Of a stretch of DNA of 64,000 nt, positions 61,801-64,000 are shown one piece after another. Source of the stretch: Salmonella enterica subsp. enterica serovar Typhimurium str. LT2 (lineage in GTDB: Bacteria; Pseudomonadota; Gammaproteobacteria; Enterobacterales; Enterobacteriaceae). Location of the stretch: contig NC_003197.2 of assembly GCF_000006945.2 (NCBI RefSeq), positions 1,240,001 through 1,304,000 of the forward strand, read 5' to 3'. Below the pieces are notes generated by a model. It did not search any database. It was not told the origin of the DNA and saw only the letters and a program-made list of their open reading frames with translations. The position numbers and the translations under genes are program-made. How positions within the stretch are numbered: position 1 is the stretch's first letter; every line of letters starts with the position of its first letter.

Positions 61801-62331
61801 TTCGCTGCCCATCGGAAAGAGATCCAACAGCGCGCCGCGCGTCGCGTATTCGCCATGCTCCATCACCTGATCGACATGCCGATAACCGGCGCTGTCAAGC
61901 TGCGCGCGCAGAGCGTCGCGGGACAGCCGCTGGCCTTTTTTCATCACCAGCGCATGACCATGCAGATAGCTATGCGGACAAACGCGCTGCATCAGGGTGT
62001 TTACCGGTACAATCAAGACGCCGCGCTGCATCGACGGCAACTGGTAGAGCGTGGACAGGCGCGAAGAGATAATTTCCTGATGCGGGGAGAAGCTGTCATA
62101 CGGTAGCGTTTCCCAGTCCGCCAGGTTCATCACCATCTGATCGGTAAACTGGCGGATTTCATCATGCAATCGCAGAGCATTTTGCATGTCAGGCGCTATG
62201 AGTACCACCGGACCGGCATGGCGTTCGGCTATCTCCGCCACCAGCGTAGCGCAGGCGGCACCGGTAAGTTCGCCCAACTGGCGCTGATCGCCCGCTTTTG
62301 TCGGCAGCGTGTAACGTTGTTTTTCAGGCAT
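58885..62331 (-). CDS. mfd: Transcription-repair coupling factor Mfd
   Basis: An 1148-residue DNA translocase that removes RNA polymerase stalled at lesions and recruits UvrA. The N-terminal UvrB-like domains (about 1-330) are followed by the RNA-polymerase-interaction domain (LHVGQPVVHLEHGVGRYAGM, about 470-545). The superfamily 2 translocase has Walker A GDVGFGKTEVAMRAA and the DEEH box LLIVDEEHRFGV, then the TRG motif region and the autoinhibitory D7 domain. The length equals the E. coli protein. It is divergent from lolC. Confidence 0.97.
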   Translation of the reverse strand: MPEKQRYTLPTKAGDQRQLGELTGAACATLVAEIAERHAGPVVLIAPDMQNALRLHDEIRQFTDQMVMNLADWETLPYDSFSPHQEIISSRLSTLYQLPSMQRGVLIVPVNTLMQRVCPHSYLHGHALVMKKGQRLSRDALRAQLDSAGYRHVDQVMEHGEYATRGALLDLFPMGSEQPYRLDFFDDEIDSLRLFDADTQRTLEEVEAINLLPAHEFPTDKAAIELFRSQWRDTFEVKRDAEHIYQQVSKGTLPAGIEYWQPLFFSEPLPPLFSYFPANTLVVNTGSLETSAERFQADTLARFENRGVDPMRPLLPPEALWLRVDELFSELKRWPRLQLKTDHLPEKAANTNLGFQKLPDLAIQAQQKAPLDALRKFLESFSGPVIFSVESEGRREALGELLARIKIAPKRILRLDEAQDAGRYLMIGAAEHGFIDTQRNLALICESDLLGERVARRRLDSRRTINPDTLIRNLAELHVGQPVVHLEHGVGRYAGMTTLEAGGIKGEYLMLTYANDAKLYVPVSSLHLISRYAGGAEESAPLHKLGGDAWSRARQKAAEKVRDVAAELLDIYAQRAAKEGFAFKHDREQYQLFCDSFPFETTPDQAQAINAVLSDMCQPLAMDRLVCGDVGFGKTEVAMRAAFLAVENHKQVAVLVPTTLLAQQHYDNFRDRFANWPVRIEMLSRFRSAKEQTQILAEAAEGKIDILIGTHKLLQSDVKLRDLGLLIVDEEHRFGVRHKERIKAMRADVDILTLTATPIPRTLNMAMSGMRDLSIIATPPARRLAVKTFVREYDSLVVREAILREILRGGQVYYLYNDVENIQKAAERLAELVPEARIAIGHGQMRERELERVMNDFHHQRFNVLVCTTIIETGIDIPTANTIIIERADHFGLAQLHQLRGRVGRSHHQAYAWLLTPHPKAMTTDAQKRLEAIASLEDLGAGFALATHDLEIRGAGELLGEEQSGSMETIGFSLYMELLENAVDALKAGREPSLEDLTSQQTEVELRMPSLLPDDFIPDVNTRLSFYKRIASAKNENELEEIKVELIDRFGLLPDPARNLLDIARLRQQAQKLGIRKLEGNEKGGTIEFAEKNHVDPAWLIGLLQKQPQHFRLDGPTRLKFIQDLSERKTRIDWVRQFMQQLEENAIA

Positions 62332-62668
62332 AACGGTTGTCAGTATCTCTTTTTGTTTTACGCCGCACTCTACGCGTCACCCTTCAGGCTGCTTCATGGT
62401 TGGCTGCACGCCGGGACAGCATGAAGGACTCAGGTATTCAGGGGCATATGACTGATAAGCAATGTTCTTTATTATCCGCGATCGTTGTTTATTAGCAAAT
62501 TGAATCCGCCGCATAACGCGCCGAACAGGTAAAGTATGAACATGTAAGTGACTTGATTTGTCGGCCTTTTTCAGAATAACGCTGACGAACTCTTACGGTT
62601 CAGACATTTACGCATTCCGCTTTCGCTTATATACTCGGGACTTTGCTAACAGCAACCAGACGGATTAC
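62332..62668. other. Divergent gap between mfd and lolC
   Basis: This 337-bp gap must hold the leftward mfd and rightward lolC promoters. I see no clear operator, repeat or gene. The lolC frame extends upstream to 62558 without coding sense. Confidence 0.5.
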
Positions 62669-63868
62669 ATGTATCAACCTGTCGCTCTATTCATTGGCCT
62701 GCGTTACATGCGCGGGCGTGCAGCAGATCGCTTCGGTCGCTTCGTTTCCTGGCTTTCCACTATCGGCATTACCCTGGGGGTGATGGCGCTGGTCACGGTA
62801 TTGTCGGTGATGAACGGTTTTGAGCGCGAACTGCAAAATAACATTCTTGGTTTGATGCCTCAGGCCATCCTCTCTGCTGAACATGGTTCTCTTAACCCGA
62901 ATCAGATGCCGGAAAAAGCGGTGAATCTGCAAGGCGTTAACCGTATTGCGCCGCTGACGACGGGCGATGTCGTACTGCAAAGCGCGCGTAGCGTTGCGGT
63001 TGGCGTGATGTTAGGTATCGATCCGGCGCAAAAAGATCCATTAACGCCGTATCTGGTCAATGTGAAGCAAAGCGAATTACAGCCGGGTAAGTATAATGTC
63101 ATCCTCGGCGAGCAGCTCGCCGGACAGTTAGGGGTCAACCGCGGCGATCAGATTCGGCTAATGGTGCCATCTGCCAGCCAGTTTACGCCAATGGGACGCC
63201 TGCCCAGCCAGCGTCTGTTTACGGTGATTGGCACATTTGCCGCCAATAGCGAGGTCGATGGCTATGAAATGCTGGTCAATATTCAGGACGCGTCGCGTTT
63301 AATGCGCTATCCGGCAGGCAATATTACCGGCTGGCGTCTGTGGCTGGATGAACCGCTGCAAGTCGATACCCTCAGCCAACAGACGCTGCCGCAAGGCACG
63401 AAGTGGCAGGACTGGCGCGAACGCAAAGGCGAGTTGTTCCAGGCTGTGCGCATGGAAAAGAACATGATGGGATTGTTGCTGAGCCTCATCGTGGCGGTCG
63501 CGGCTTTTAACATTATTACTTCGTTGGGCCTGATGGTTATGGAGAAGCAGGGTGAAGTGGCGATTTTACAAACTCAAGGGCTGACGCCGCGACAAATTAT
63601 GATGGTCTTTATGGTGCAGGGCGCCAGCGCCGGGATTATCGGCGCGCTGTTGGGCGCCGCGCTGGGCGCATTGCTTGCCAGCCAACTGAATAACCTGATG
63701 CCGATCATCGGCGCGTTTCTGGATGGCGCTGCGTTGCCCGTGGCGATAGAGCCGTTACAGGTGATCGTTATCGCGCTGGTGGCAATGGCCATCGCGCTGC
63801 TTTCTACGCTTTATCCTTCCTGGCGCGCTGCCGCCACTCAACCCGCTGAGGCTTTACGTTATGAATAA
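62669..63868 (+). CDS. lolC: Lipoprotein-releasing ABC transporter permease LolC
   Basis: A 399-residue inner-membrane subunit of LolCDE, which extracts outer-membrane lipoproteins and hands them to LolA. One N-terminal membrane helix (SWLSTIGITLGVMALVTVLSVMNGFE) is followed by a large periplasmic domain and three C-terminal helices (LLLSLIVAVAAFNIITSLGLMVM and after). The ATG at 62669 (MYQPVALFIGLRYMRGR) gives the known length. It overlaps lolD by 8 bp. Confidence 0.96.
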   Translation: MYQPVALFIGLRYMRGRAADRFGRFVSWLSTIGITLGVMALVTVLSVMNGFERELQNNILGLMPQAILSAEHGSLNPNQMPEKAVNLQGVNRIAPLTTGDVVLQSARSVAVGVMLGIDPAQKDPLTPYLVNVKQSELQPGKYNVILGEQLAGQLGVNRGDQIRLMVPSASQFTPMGRLPSQRLFTVIGTFAANSEVDGYEMLVNIQDASRLMRYPAGNITGWRLWLDEPLQVDTLSQQTLPQGTKWQDWRERKGELFQAVRMEKNMMGLLLSLIVAVAAFNIITSLGLMVMEKQGEVAILQTQGLTPRQIMMVFMVQGASAGIIGALLGAALGALLASQLNNLMPIIGAFLDGAALPVAIEPLQVIVIALVAMAIALLSTLYPSWRAAATQPAEALRYE

Positions 63869-64000
63869 GATCCTGTTGCAATGCGACAACCTGTGCAAAC
63901 GCTATCAGGAAGGCACCGTACAAACCGACGTGTTGCACGATGTCAGCTTCAGTATCGGCGAAGGCGAAATGATGGCGATCGTCGGCAGTTCCGGTTCGGG
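63861..64000 (+). CDS. lolD: Lipoprotein-releasing ABC transporter ATPase LolD, N-terminal fragment
   Basis: Only the first 46 codons of a roughly 233-residue ATPase lie in the window. The start MNKILLQCDNLCKRYQEGTVQTDVL and the beginning of Walker A (IVGSSGSG) identify the ABC ATPase of LolCDE. It starts inside the lolC stop region (8-bp overlap), so translation is coupled. The right edge of the window cuts it. Confidence 0.95.
   Translation, partial: MNKILLQCDNLCKRYQEGTVQTDVLHDVSFSIGEGEMMAIVGSSGS

Overview
The window is chromosomal DNA from an enterobacterium, almost certainly Salmonella enterica. Gene order matches the E. coli K-12 opgH-to-lolD block (near minute 24-25), and protein lengths fit Salmonella forms (FlgE 403 aa, FlgJ 316 aa, RNase E 1067 aa). 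A DUF3053 lipoprotein gene after rluC is not part of the E. coli order as I remember it. These identifications come from recognising sequence and gene order, not from a database search. I see no prophage, insertion sequence, rRNA, tRNA or CRISPR array.

Layout: 1-13.1 kb is a mixed envelope and metabolic stretch. It holds the end of opgH, yceK, msyB, the MFS pump mdtG, lpxL (lipid A acylation), trhO (tRNA hydroxylation), yceI-yceJ, the tiny gene yceO, solA, bssS, the SOS gene dinI, pyrC, yceB, grxB and the pump mdtH. From 12.5 to 16.5 kb, rimJ, yceH, mviM and murJ (lipid II flippase) read rightwards, with palindromic repeats on both sides of murJ. From 16.6 to 28.1 kb lies the flagellar region. 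flgAMN reads left. flgBCDEFGHIJ and flgKL read right and encode rod, hook, L and P rings and hook-filament junction. Paired FlhDC-type boxes lie between flgA and flgB, and sigma-28 promoters lie before flgM and flgK. From 28.3 to 33.1 kb are the divergent RNA genes rne and rluC. From 33.2 to 34.5 kb is the lineage-specific block. From 34.5 to 45.2 kb come maf2 (yceF), then yceD-rpmF-plsX-fabH-fabD-fabG-acpP-fabF (ribosomal protein L32 plus fatty acid synthesis), and pabC-mltG-tmk-holB-ycfH, which has several overlapping reading frames. From 46.3 to 64 kb are ptsG, fhuE, hinT, the lipoprotein/peptidoglycan cluster ycfL-lpoB-thiK-nagZ-ycfP, ndh, ycfJ, comR/bhsA, ldtC, mfd, lolC and the start of lolD.

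Regulation is visible at several points: a LexA box at dinI, a PurR-like box and an SD-sequestering hairpin at pyrC, Mlc- and CRP-type sites and the SgrS pairing site at ptsG, an FNR palindrome at ndh, and a long rne leader. The comR-bhsA gap has a CRP-type palindrome inside the promoter spacer and a 26-bp near-perfect palindrome over the likely transcription start.

I found no wholly new system. The best candidates for a second look are the comR-bhsA control region, the 33.1-34.5 kb lineage-specific block with about 500 bp of unexplained sequence, the palindromic repeats before murJ, and the paired hairpins before the SD-poor plsX start.
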